Assembly (NCBI RefSeq): GCF_006443685.1
Contig: NZ_VFYP01000001.1
Location: 620,001-684,000 of the forward strand
DNA: 64,000 nucleotides
Direction: 5' to 3'
Origin: Rhizobium glycinendophyticum
GTDB lineage: Bacteria; Pseudomonadota; Alphaproteobacteria; Rhizobiales; Rhizobiaceae
Made by a program: the position numbers and the translations under genes. The stretch's first letter is position 1, and each line of letters starts with the position of its first letter. Below the pieces are notes generated by a model. That model was not told the origin of the DNA and did no database searches. It saw only the letters and a list, made by a program, of their open reading frames with translations. This document shows, one piece after another, positions 17,023 to 25,104 of this stretch.

Positions 17023-18459
17023 TCATACGTTCAAGAGGAGGAATTCCCGTTCCCACGGGCTGATCACCTGCATGAAGGTCTCAAACTCGCCGCGTTTCAC
17101 ACCGGCATAGAGCCCTATGAACTCGCGACCGAAGACATCAAGGAAGTCCGGCTCGCTCTCCATGAGCGAGACCGCTTCCAGGAGACCGCGCGGAAGGTCC
17201 ACCGAACCCTCATTCTCGGAACCCTCGGCGGCGGCAGTCGGCTCGATTTCCTTGATGATGCCGAGATAGCCGCAGGCGAGCGAGGCCGCCAGCGCGAGAT
17301 ACGGATTGGCATCCGAACTCGGCAGACGGTTTTCGACACGCCGGGCCGCCGCATCCGACACCGGCACGCGAAACGCCGTCGTGCGGTTGTCATAGCCCCA
17401 GGCATTGTTGACGGGCGCCGCCATGTCAGGCGTCAGGCGGCGATAGGAATTGACGTATGGTGCAAGCATCGCCAACGCACTCGGCACATATTTCTGCATG
17501 CCGCCGATGAAGTGGAAGAACTCCTGCGAGGCCGAACCATCCGGCTTCGAAAAGACATTTTTCCCGGTCTTGATATCGACCACCGACTGGTGGATGTGCA
17601 TGGCCGAACCTGGCTGACCCTGCATCGGCTTTGCCATGAAGGTGGCGTAGATGCCGTGCTTGAGCGCCGCCTCGCGGATCGTTCGCTTGAACATGAAGAC
17701 CTGGTCGGCAAGCTCAATCGGATTGCCATGGCGCAGGTTGATTTCCAGCTGTGCCGGGCCTTCCTCGTGAATAAGGGTATCGATCTCGAGACCCTGCTTT
17801 TCCGAGAAGTGGTAGATGTCGTCGATCAATTCGTCGAATTCGTTGATGCCGGCGATCGAGTAGCCTTGACCGCCCACGATCGAACGGCCCGAGCGCCCTT
17901 TTGGGGGATGAAGGGGATAGTCCGGGTCGTCGTTCATCGCCACGAGATAGAATTCGATCTCCGGCGCGACGACCGGCTTCCAGCCCTTCTCCTCATAAAG
18001 ACGAAGCACGTTTTTCAGGACGTTGCGCGGCGTATAGGAGACGTTCTCGCCATCGACATTGACGATGTCGCAGATCACTTGCGCCGTCGGGTCCGTCTCC
18101 CACGGCACCACGGAGAGCGTCGAAAGATCGGGCACCAGCTTCAGGTCGCTATCGCGCGGCTCATAGCGGAAGTTCTCCGTCTCATCAGGATATTCGCCTG
18201 AGATCGTGTGGCGATAGAGCGCCGAGGGCAAAGCGAGCGACGTGTTCGACGTGAACTTCGACGACGGCATCATCTTGCCGCGTGGCACGCCGGCCAGGTC
18301 AGGCGTAATGCACTCGATATCCTCGATGCCGCGGGCTCTCAGCCAGCTCGCAGCCTCCTTCCAATTGGAGACTCCACGCTTCGATCCAGGGTCCGGCGGA
18401 ATGCTCGCCTTCTTGGAGGTCACGTTGGAGGGTCTCTTCATCGGTTTCTTCGGAGGCAT
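17023..18459 (-). CDS. Glutamine synthetase family protein, gamma-glutamylputrescine synthetase type
   Basis: This is an ATP-dependent ligase of the GS fold, 478 residues. The first 30 residues are a Lys/Pro/Ser-rich extension before the conserved IEDIECITPDLAGVPRGK region. GS motifs seen are APEIEFYLV (metal-binding Glu), GSAMHIHQS and NPYLALAASLACG. The absence of the GlnA adenylylation region and the partner oxidase gene downstream point to gamma-glutamylation of putrescine or another amine rather than ammonia assimilation. A TTTGATCA site lies at 18532-18539, 73 bases upstream of the start. Confidence 0.85.
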   Translation of the reverse strand: MPPKKPMKRPSNVTSKKASIPPDPGSKRGVSNWKEAASWLRARGIEDIECITPDLAGVPRGKMMPSSKFTSNTSLALPSALYRHTISGEYPDETENFRYEPRDSDLKLVPDLSTLSVVPWETDPTAQVICDIVNVDGENVSYTPRNVLKNVLRLYEEKGWKPVVAPEIEFYLVAMNDDPDYPLHPPKGRSGRSIVGGQGYSIAGINEFDELIDDIYHFSEKQGLEIDTLIHEEGPAQLEINLRHGNPIELADQVFMFKRTIREAALKHGIYATFMAKPMQGQPGSAMHIHQSVVDIKTGKNVFSKPDGSASQEFFHFIGGMQKYVPSALAMLAPYVNSYRRLTPDMAAPVNNAWGYDNRTTAFRVPVSDAAARRVENRLPSSDANPYLALAASLACGYLGIIKEIEPTAAAEGSENEGSVDLPRGLLEAVSLMESEPDFLDVFGREFIGLYAGVKRGEFETFMQVISPWEREFLLLNV

Positions 18460-18581
18460 GTCTCACCAGTTGGTTGTTGGTGAGTTCCATCATAGCCAGA
18501 CTTTCCCCGATGGCGAGGGGGAAGCGTTGACTTTGATCATAAGTTTGTCGAGACAGGCGGCAATTGGACAGGAGACGTGGC

Positions 18582-19763
18582 ATGGCCATGACCTATGACA
18601 CCGTCATTATCGGAGCGGGTGCAGCCGGGATGATGGCCGCCTTTACAGCAGGTCGGCGCGGTCGCTCCGTCCTCGTGCTCGACCACGCTAAAGCTCCGGG
18701 CGAAAAAATCCGCATTTCCGGCGGTGGCCGATGCAACTTCACCAACATACATGCCAGCCCGAAGAACTACCTGTCGCAGAACCCGCATTTCGCCAAGTCT
18801 GCGCTCGCCCGCTACACGCCTGCCGATTTCATCGCGCTCGTCGACAAGCACAAGATCGCCTGGCATGAAAAGACGCTTGGGCAGCTCTTTTGCGATGACA
18901 GCGCCAAGGACATCATCCGTATGCTGCTCGACGAGATGCGTGCGGCTGATGTCGAACTGAGACTGTCCTGTGAGATCTCCGAGGTCGTCAAAGGGATCGA
19001 TGGTTTCCGCTTGCAGACGACCGATGGCCTGGTCATCGGCCGCACTCTGATGGTCGCCTCCGGCGGTAAGTCGATCCCTAAAATGGGCGCCACCGGCTTT
19101 GCCTATCGCATCGCCGACCAGTTTGGTCTCTCCGTCACCGAAACAAGGCCGGCACTCGTGCCGCTGACGCTGGAGCCGAACCTGCTCGCGTCCCTGTCCG
19201 ATCTTTCCGGCGTTGCCGTCGATGCCGACATCGCTCAGGGCAAGACGCATTTCCGCGAGGCCATGCTCTTTACCCATCGCGGCCTCTCGGGCCCCGCCAT
19301 CCTGCAGATCTCCAGTTATTGGCGTGAGGGCGACGAGATCGTGCTGTCGCTCGAGCCGGAGCGGGACTTTGCCGACATCCTGAGGTCAGCCAAGCGCGAC
19401 AACGGCCGTCAGCAGGTGCAGACGATTTTGGCCCAGTATTTGCCCAAGCGTCTCGCCCAGTATTTGGCGGAAACGCACAAGCTTGGGCGTCCGCTCGCCG
19501 ATCTCCCCGACAAGGCTCTTGTGGCGCTCGCCGACCAAATCCGCGGCTGGCGCCTGAAGCCCGCCGGCTCCGAAGGATACCGCACGGCGGAAGTGACCCT
19601 AGGCGGTATCGACACCCGACACCTCGATAGCCGAACGCTGCAGGCGAAGGACGTGCCCGGCCTCTTCTTCATCGGCGAGTGCGTGGACGTCACCGGCTGG
19701 CTCGGCGGCTACAATTTTCAATGGGCCTGGGCCTCCGGTCATGCGGCGGGCGAAGGCGTCTGA
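18582..19763 (+). CDS. BaiN/YhiN (HI0933) family flavoprotein
   Basis: This is a predicted FAD/NAD(P)-dependent oxidoreductase of 393 residues. ATG 18582 has AGGAGA six bases upstream; ATG 18588 is possible. The N-terminal GAGAAGMMAAFTAGRRG binds FAD, and the family-specific KIRISGGGRCNFTN follows. The C-terminus ends with FIGECVDVTGWLGGYNFQWA, which is diagnostic of the HI0933/BaiN group. The cellular role of most members is not known. It is divergent from the puuA-like gene and stands alone. Confidence 0.88.
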   Translation: MAMTYDTVIIGAGAAGMMAAFTAGRRGRSVLVLDHAKAPGEKIRISGGGRCNFTNIHASPKNYLSQNPHFAKSALARYTPADFIALVDKHKIAWHEKTLGQLFCDDSAKDIIRMLLDEMRAADVELRLSCEISEVVKGIDGFRLQTTDGLVIGRTLMVASGGKSIPKMGATGFAYRIADQFGLSVTETRPALVPLTLEPNLLASLSDLSGVAVDADIAQGKTHFREAMLFTHRGLSGPAILQISSYWREGDEIVLSLEPERDFADILRSAKRDNGRQQVQTILAQYLPKRLAQYLAETHKLGRPLADLPDKALVALADQIRGWRLKPAGSEGYRTAEVTLGGIDTRHLDSRTLQAKDVPGLFFIGECVDVTGWLGGYNFQWAWASGHAAGEGV

Positions 19764-19928
19764 ACTTTTCGCCCGTTAGGGGCAAGCTTCGGGGGGTAAT
19801 TCAGAACTTGTTAACATGCGTCGGCCATCCTGACTGAATGCCGGCATGCAAACGAAGCCGCGACATGAGGTCAGGCCGGCGAGCCGAAAGGCATGTTCTC
19901 GTCACGGACCGTTTCAAGGATTGCATGG

Positions 19929-20081
19929 ATGACCCCTGAAAACCGCAAGCCCCGCGCCATTGCCATCGCCGTTAGCCGCCGGCAGGATGAAGAACGCAGC
20001 AGTCTCCGCGCATTTCTGATCAGCACCCTGTTTGCTGCAAGCATGCTGGCAACCCTTGCCACCGGTCTTCTTCTCGGCTGA
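19929..20081 (+). CDS. Small membrane protein, unknown
   Basis: This is a predicted 50-residue protein. ATG 19929 has AAGGA at 19916-19920, eight bases upstream. The first half is basic and polar, and the second half is one hydrophobic segment (FLISTLFAASMLATLATGLLLG region). It reads like a single-pass small membrane protein. I recognise no family, and short GC-rich ORFs can arise by chance. Confidence 0.45.
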   Translation: MTPENRKPRAIAIAVSRRQDEERSSLRAFLISTLFAASMLATLATGLLLG

Positions 20082-20364
20082 ACCGCTGAAACCGGAGCGA
20101 CTCGAGCCGGAGCGCCTGTCTCTGTGCCCGATTTCCAATGGGCGGATCGGGCTTGCCGCGCTATCGGCGGATGTCTGTCCCTGCCATGGGATCCACCAGA
20201 TCAGTTGAGGTCCAGCCTTTAGCTGTCGCTGTTTAACCTGGTCTTGATACTTTTCGCGCAATCCTCGTCATCGGAGTGGAGTAACGCCCATGCGGAGAAA
20301 CCCGCATGGCAATCAAGGGATGTGCCGGAAAATGCCGGTCTCTTCCCGTCATGGGGGATGCGTT

Positions 20365-22890
20365 TTGATCGATCAGATACTGTCCAGATTTTCGATTTCG
20401 ACCAAGGTCATGGCCTTCGTGCTGCCCTTTGTTCTGTCGATCACTGCTGTTGGCCTCATGGGGCTCTATGCCTCCGGTCTGCTGCAGCAGCGAATGGAGA
20501 TCTCCAACGGTACTATGCGTTCGCTGAACGGTTTCCGCAGCGTCAATGCCGCCATGACCCGCTTCCTGAACGAGACGTCTGAAGAAACCCGCACTGCCGT
20601 CGTCTCGCAACTCGACGTCCAGCAGGCGACACTGAAGGACAATATTGCCGAGATCGGTGAAGGTGGCATGGGGCGCAACTTCCTTGACGAAGCGATTGCC
20701 GGCACTGGCGCGATCAATCAGAAGATCGATGCGCTGTGGCAATTGCACCAGTCGGAGGTGCAGACGGCTGCCGCCATTCAGGAGCATCTGAAAGGTCTGA
20801 TGGCCCAGCAGATCCGCGTTGCCGACGAAGCGCAGAAGCTGCAGCGCGCCGTGGTCAGCGGTGAAGGTGATGCCAAGGCGGCATTGCGCGAAGCCGACCG
20901 TCTGGCGGCTGCCGGCACGCAGCTTGCCGAATTCACTCGCGGTTATTTTGCAGCCGGCCTTCCCGAAGCGCAGGTCCCCTATCTGCAAAAACAGCTACCT
21001 GAACTGGTCAAGACGCAGCGCAAGATCGCCAATGCCCTGCCGGCCAAACTGAAGCCTATGGGGAAAGATTTTCAGGCCGCCATCAACGATCTGAAAAAGC
21101 AGATTGCGACCGGTGACACGAGCCTGGAGGCAGGTCGCGCGCTCGGTTCCATCGTCGCCCGTTTCCGCGGCTTTGCCGCAACCTTGGAGCAGGGCGCAAA
21201 AGAGAAATACGCGTCATCGGTCGAGAAATTTTCCACTGTCGAGACGGGCGCCGTCCAGGCCGATGACGTCCAGACCGGTAGCCGTATGCTGGTCGCTGAC
21301 GTCTATGACCTGCGCCTCGTCGCTGCCAACTTCCTTAATGTGAAGGACGACAAGAGCCGCGAGCCCCTGCTGCGGCAGATCAAGCTTGTCGGCGACAACC
21401 TCGTCGTGCTCGGCGGCAGCATTGCTGACAAGGCCTTTTACGAGAGCCTGACGGGCGCAATCCAGCCGCTGCTGGCCTCGCTGACCAGCGATTCAGAGAC
21501 GCTGGTCAAGACCAGCAGTGCCCGCGCGGAAAGCTTCGCTGATGCGAGCCGCACCATGGATGCGATATGGGCCTCGCTCACCTCCTTTGCCGACCTGCAG
21601 AAGGATGCAGCCGGCACCGAACGCCAGGAAGCAAACCGCCTGTCGATCGGCACAACCATCGCCGGTGTGATCCTCGCCATCATCGGTGGCTTTGCTTTGG
21701 TGCTGACCCTGCAGCGCCCGATCGCACGCATCACTGCCACCATGCAGCGTCTGGCCGAAGGTGACCTCGAAGCCGGCATTGCCGGTGACAAGCGTGGCGA
21801 CGAAATTGGTGCGATGGCGCGCGCACTCGGCGTCTTCAAGACCAACGCCCATACCAAGATCGAGATCGAAATGCAGCGCCAGCGCGAGCAGATCGAGGCG
21901 GAGGCCGAGCGGCGGCGCAATGACGAGGAAAAGCAGGCTCTGGACCGCCAGATCGAGCATGCCGTCGGCAAGCTTGCCCAGGCGCTGGAACGGCTCGCCG
22001 TCGGCGACATCTCCTTCGAGATCGAGGATCGTTTCCACGGCCGCCTCGAACAACTGCGCACCGACTTTAACCTGTCGCTCGCCCGCCTGCGCGACACCAT
22101 GCACCAGATCTCCGGCAATGTGGACCAGATCCAGAACAACGGCCGGCAGATGGCGCAGTCGGCGCTCGACCTTGCCCGCCGCACCGAACAGCAGGCCGCC
22201 TCGCTAGAGGAAACGGCCGCTGCCGTCGACGAAATCACCGCTGCCGTCCGCTCCTCCTCGGAGCGCGCCGAACAGGTGAACGGCGTCGTGCGAGAAGCCA
22301 AGAAGAACGCCGACGAATCCGCCGTCGTGGTCGGTAGCGCGATTTCGGCCATGGGCCGGATCGAGGACGCCTCCCGCCAGATCTCCAACATCATCGGCGT
22401 CATCGACGAAATCGCCTTCCAGACGAACCTCCTGGCCCTTAACGCCGGCGTCGAAGCCGCCCGCGCTGGCGAAGCCGGCAAGGGCTTTGCGGTCGTTGCC
22501 CAGGAAGTCCGCGAACTCGCCCAGCGCTCCGCCAATGCGGCGAAGGAAATCAAGGGCCTGATCAACCGATCGGCAACCGAAGTGGCAAGCGGTGCAACCC
22601 ATGTCCAGCAGACCGGCGAGGTCCTGTCGCGCATTGGCACCCAGATCTCGGCGATCAGCGAGCATATCGAAAAGATTGCCGAGACCAGCCGCGAACAGTC
22701 CGGCGCACTGCAGGAAGTGAACGGCGCCGTCGGCCGCATGGACCAGATGACTCAACAGAACGCCGCGATGGTGGAAGAGGCGACGGCGGCCACGCAGGAT
22801 CTGTCGATGCAGACCGATGCGCTGCGCGATCTCCTGCAGCAGTTCCGCATCGAGGCGGATCGGGGGCAGGGAGCGGTCAGAGCTGCGTAA
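20365..22890 (+). CDS. Transmembrane methyl-accepting chemotaxis protein
   Basis: This large chemoreceptor has 841 residues if started at TTG 20365, which follows GGGGGATG; an ATG at 20290 after GTGGAG is the alternative. Membrane segment 1 is at about residues 14-36. About 390 helical periplasmic residues follow, of no sensor family I can name, then membrane segment 2 at about 428-450. One HAMP follows immediately, a second HAMP-like segment precedes the signalling domain, and the [20 protein letters not shown] tip is intact. There is no C-terminal CheR-docking pentapeptide (it ends GAVRAA). A large palindromic hairpin follows the gene. Confidence 0.9.
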   Translation: MIDQILSRFSISTKVMAFVLPFVLSITAVGLMGLYASGLLQQRMEISNGTMRSLNGFRSVNAAMTRFLNETSEETRTAVVSQLDVQQATLKDNIAEIGEGGMGRNFLDEAIAGTGAINQKIDALWQLHQSEVQTAAAIQEHLKGLMAQQIRVADEAQKLQRAVVSGEGDAKAALREADRLAAAGTQLAEFTRGYFAAGLPEAQVPYLQKQLPELVKTQRKIANALPAKLKPMGKDFQAAINDLKKQIATGDTSLEAGRALGSIVARFRGFAATLEQGAKEKYASSVEKFSTVETGAVQADDVQTGSRMLVADVYDLRLVAANFLNVKDDKSREPLLRQIKLVGDNLVVLGGSIADKAFYESLTGAIQPLLASLTSDSETLVKTSSARAESFADASRTMDAIWASLTSFADLQKDAAGTERQEANRLSIGTTIAGVILAIIGGFALVLTLQRPIARITATMQRLAEGDLEAGIAGDKRGDEIGAMARALGVFKTNAHTKIEIEMQRQREQIEAEAERRRNDEEKQALDRQIEHAVGKLAQALERLAVGDISFEIEDRFHGRLEQLRTDFNLSLARLRDTMHQISGNVDQIQNNGRQMAQSALDLARRTEQQAASLEETAAAVDEITAAVRSSSERAEQVNGVVREAKKNADESAVVVGSAISAMGRIEDASRQISNIIGVIDEIAFQTNLLALNAGVEAARAGEAGKGFAVVAQEVRELAQRSANAAKEIKGLINRSATEVASGATHVQQTGEVLSRIGTQISAISEHIEKIAETSREQSGALQEVNGAVGRMDQMTQQNAAMVEEATAATQDLSMQTDALRDLLQQFRIEADRGQGAVRAA

Positions 22891-22915
22891 GCAGAGATTT
22901 CCGCAACAGGAATAG

Positions 22916-22947
22916 AGAAGAGTCCGGTGACGTCACCGGGCTCTTCT
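22916..22947. terminator. Large palindromic hairpin between convergent genes
   Basis: AGAAGAG (22916-22922) and CTCTTCT (22941-22947) flank a 16-bp palindrome CCGGTGACGTCACCGG (22924-22939). It lies between the chemoreceptor and a small converging ORF and could terminate both. There is no long T-run. Confidence 0.6.
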
Positions 22948-22951
22948 GCAT

Positions 22952-23179
22952 TTACCTGCAGGTATGCGGTGCAGCGGCCGCGTGAGAACGTCCGGCTGGC
23001 TCGCAGGTCGCGGCTCTCACCCTGGAGAGCCAGTGATCAAGATGCGACCAGTTCCAATGCAGTCGGAAAGACCACGGCTCCGAATACTGCCGGTAGAAGT
23101 CATCTTCATCCTTGGCGCTGTAAGCCCGCGACGCTTTCTGCAGAAAAAGAAAGGCCAGGATCATGGAATGTTCGGTCAT
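22952..23179 (-). CDS. Small protein of unknown function
   Basis: This is a predicted 75-residue protein. ATG 23179 has GAGGAG seven bases upstream, a strong ribosome site that supports it being real. The N-terminus is hydrophobic (MILAFLFLQ), followed by an acidic and aromatic stretch with several Trp residues, then a basic tail. I recognise no family. It is divergent from the LysR gene that begins at 23270, so it may be that regulator's target. Confidence 0.5.
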   Translation of the reverse strand: MTEHSMILAFLFLQKASRAYSAKDEDDFYRQYSEPWSFRLHWNWSHLDHWLSRVRAATCEPAGRSHAAAAPHTCR

Positions 23180-23269
23180 CAAAAAGCTCCTCGTCAATGT
23201 CTCGACTTGAGAGGCTATCGATCAAATTTAGCTGTATAAACCGGCAATTTTGCAGTATGTTTTTCAGTC

Positions 23270-24145
23270 ATGAAAGATATCGCTTGGGACGCTTATCAGA
23301 TTTTCATCGTGATTGCCCGCCAGGGCGGTTTAACAGCTGCCGCTGATGTCACGGGCATGAGCCCCGCAACACTAGGTCGGCGCATGGTCGACCTTGAGCA
23401 GCGGCTGGGCCGCGAACTCTTCCTGCGCAGCCAAACCGGATATCGCCTGACGCCCGACGGAGGGCAGCTGCTGGAGCAGTTGTCCGAGCTTGAGGCGGCG
23501 TCGCGCAAGGTCGAGGAATGGCGGCGTGGCACAGTCGGGCAAGCCTTGGTGCGCATCAGTCTCGGTACCTGGATCGCCTGGCTCGTAGCGCAGAACATGC
23601 ACGCGATTCGCACTGACCGGGATGCTTTCCGTATCGATCTGAATATCGCCGAGCAGCGGGCACGTCTGGCCCACCGCGAAAGCGATATCGGCATCCGCGC
23701 TTTCGAGCCGGAGGAGGCGAACCTAGCGTCCGTCGCCGCAGGCGAGGTGGCTTATGCAGCCTATCGCGCCAGCAATCGTGACTGGATCGGCGCCGAGCCG
23801 TGGCTGGCTGTGGATACGGAAAATGCAGTCTCGAACTATCTACGGTGGCCGCACGAAAACAAGCCGGACCGGATCGTCACTACCGTCAACCGTCCGCGCT
23901 CGCTGCGCGATCTTGTCAGGGCCGGAGCCGGTATGGCGATCTTGCCTTGCTTCGTCGGGGACCTTGATCCAACCCTTGAGCGGAGTGGCGAAGAGATCGT
24001 AGCGCTCCGTCACCGGCAATGGATCGTGATGAACAACGATGACCGCCATCGCCGCGAGATTCGCACGGTTGTCGACCGCATGGCAAAGCTGCTCTCCGCA
24101 CACAAGGACCTGTTCGCAGGGCGTCGACCGAGCAAGACGAGCTAG
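23270..24145 (+). CDS. LysR-family transcriptional regulator
   Basis: The product is 291 residues. The N-terminal winged helix includes FIVIARQGGLTAAADVTGMSPATLGRRMVDLEQRLGRELF (about residues 10-50), with helix-turn-helix spacing of the LysR type. The effector domain is divergent but keeps the fold. It faces away from the small ORF at 22952-23179 across a 90-base gap, the usual position for a LysR target. Ligand unknown. Confidence 0.85.
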   Translation: MKDIAWDAYQIFIVIARQGGLTAAADVTGMSPATLGRRMVDLEQRLGRELFLRSQTGYRLTPDGGQLLEQLSELEAASRKVEEWRRGTVGQALVRISLGTWIAWLVAQNMHAIRTDRDAFRIDLNIAEQRARLAHRESDIGIRAFEPEEANLASVAAGEVAYAAYRASNRDWIGAEPWLAVDTENAVSNYLRWPHENKPDRIVTTVNRPRSLRDLVRAGAGMAILPCFVGDLDPTLERSGEEIVALRHRQWIVMNNDDRHRREIRTVVDRMAKLLSAHKDLFAGRRPSKTS

Positions 24146-24191
24146 GACCGCGTTTCCACGTCTCGTGTGCAGATATAGAAAAAGTGAAAAA

Positions 24192-24268
24192 TGGTACGGT
24201 TGGGGGGTCTCGAACCTCCGACCTCAGGTGCCACAAACCTGCGCTCTAACCAACTGAGCTACAACCGC
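24192..24268 (-). tRNA. tRNA-His (GTG anticodon)
   Basis: Read on the minus strand, the sequence folds as a tRNA: acceptor GCGGTTG against CAACCGT, D-arm GTAGCTCAGTTGGTTAGAGC, anticodon loop TTTGTGGCA with GTG, and T-arm GGTTCGAGACC. CCA is encoded (24192-24194). The base before position 1 is U rather than G, position 1 pairs as G-U with U72, and the discriminator is A73. Lack of G-1 with A73 is the unusual tRNA-His form known from many alphaproteobacteria. Confidence 0.95.
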
Positions 24269-24371
24269 ACATGACCGCGTCGCTGACGCCGTCGAGGGGT
24301 CACATACGAGCAGTCGGATTTTTTTTCAAGCCCTTTCTGCGGATCATGCAAAATGCGCTTGGATAGACAAA

Positions 24372-24395
24372 GGGCCAGGCTTGAAAGCCCGGCCC
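24372..24395 (-). terminator. Possible phasin terminator
   Basis: On the minus strand GGGCCGGGCTT pairs with AAGCCTGGCCC (one mismatch), followed by TTTG. It lies 36 bases beyond the phasin stop, between that gene and tRNA-His. Confidence 0.55.
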
Positions 24396-24430
24396 TCTGT
24401 TCTGGGAGGATCTTGCGTCAGAAGACGGGA

Positions 24431-24871
24431 TCAGGCGGCCTTGAAGGTGGAAGCGGCCTTTTCAGCGGCTTCCTTGCCCGGCTTGACGACGGATTCGGCA
24501 ACCTTCTTTGCGGTTTCCTGGATGGACTTGGCCTGTTCGATCGTCACTTCAGCCTGCTTGCGGATGAAGGACGTCTGGAGTTCAAAAAGTTCGGCAACCG
24601 ACTTGACGCCGAGCAGGGCTTCGAGATGCGAGAGCGAATGCTCCGTGTTGGTGCGCAGTGCGTCGATCGCCTTGAGGCCCAGCTCGACGGTGCCGGCCTG
24701 GGCGGTCTGCACGGTGGCTTCAACGGTCTTGGTGGCTTCTTCGGTCGCAGCCTTCATCTTGGCATAGGCTTCCTTCGACTGGGCAGCGCCCTTTTCGGCG
24801 AAGTCGCGAAAGCTTTCCTGCATCTTGGAAGGATCGAAGGTCGAGAAGGAGAACATATCCTTGGTGTTCAT
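24431..24871 (-). CDS. Phasin family protein (PHB granule-associated)
   Basis: This is a 146-residue helical protein coating polyhydroxybutyrate granules. The start at 24871 (MNTKDMF) has AGAGGA upstream; the long upstream extension covers the promoter and is rejected. Ala/Lys/Glu-rich amphipathic helices with the phasin pattern run through residues 20-146, ending in KAASTFKAA. It resembles rhizobial PhaP1/PhaP2. The upstream region has a well-spaced promoter overlapped by two repressor-like boxes, which fits control by PhaR (AniA). Confidence 0.9.
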   Translation of the reverse strand: MNTKDMFSFSTFDPSKMQESFRDFAEKGAAQSKEAYAKMKAATEEATKTVEATVQTAQAGTVELGLKAIDALRTNTEHSLSHLEALLGVKSVAELFELQTSFIRKQAEVTIEQAKSIQETAKKVAESVVKPGKEAAEKAASTFKAA

Positions 24872-24928
24872 GGCGTATTTCCTCTTGTTCGGTGGGGCCG
24901 TGCGGGCCGCTCGTACATGCATGAGGAC

Positions 24929-24957
24929 TATATAGCACCGTTTATGGTGCGTTGCAA
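24929..24957 (-). promoter_or_regulatory. Phasin promoter
   Basis: On the minus strand TTGCAA (24952-24957) and TATATA (24929-24934) are separated by 17 bases. The spacer itself contains an inverted repeat, GCACC-N6-GGTGC. The -10 box lies 58 bases before the phasin ATG. Confidence 0.7.
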
Positions 24958-24977
24958 CATCATTGTGCAGTGCACAA
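24948..24977. promoter_or_regulatory. Tandem PhaR-like operator boxes
   Basis: Two boxes start 18 bases apart: TGCGTTGCAACA (24948-24959), overlapping the -35 element, and TGCAGTGCACAA (24966-24977). The second sits in the perfect palindrome TTGTGCA-G-TGCACAA (24963-24977). From memory, the Bradyrhizobium PhaR consensus is TGCRNYGCASMA; these match at 11 and 12 of 12 positions. Confidence 0.6.
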
Positions 24978-25104
24978 TTAGAAAAGCTGCATGTGGGCAA
25001 CTCTGGCCGGTTAACCTTATCGACCGAAACAAGGGACACTTTCTGGACCCAAAGGCCCTCCCTAGCTATTAAAAATCTGTTAATTTGCCTTTTGAGGCCA
25101 TGAC

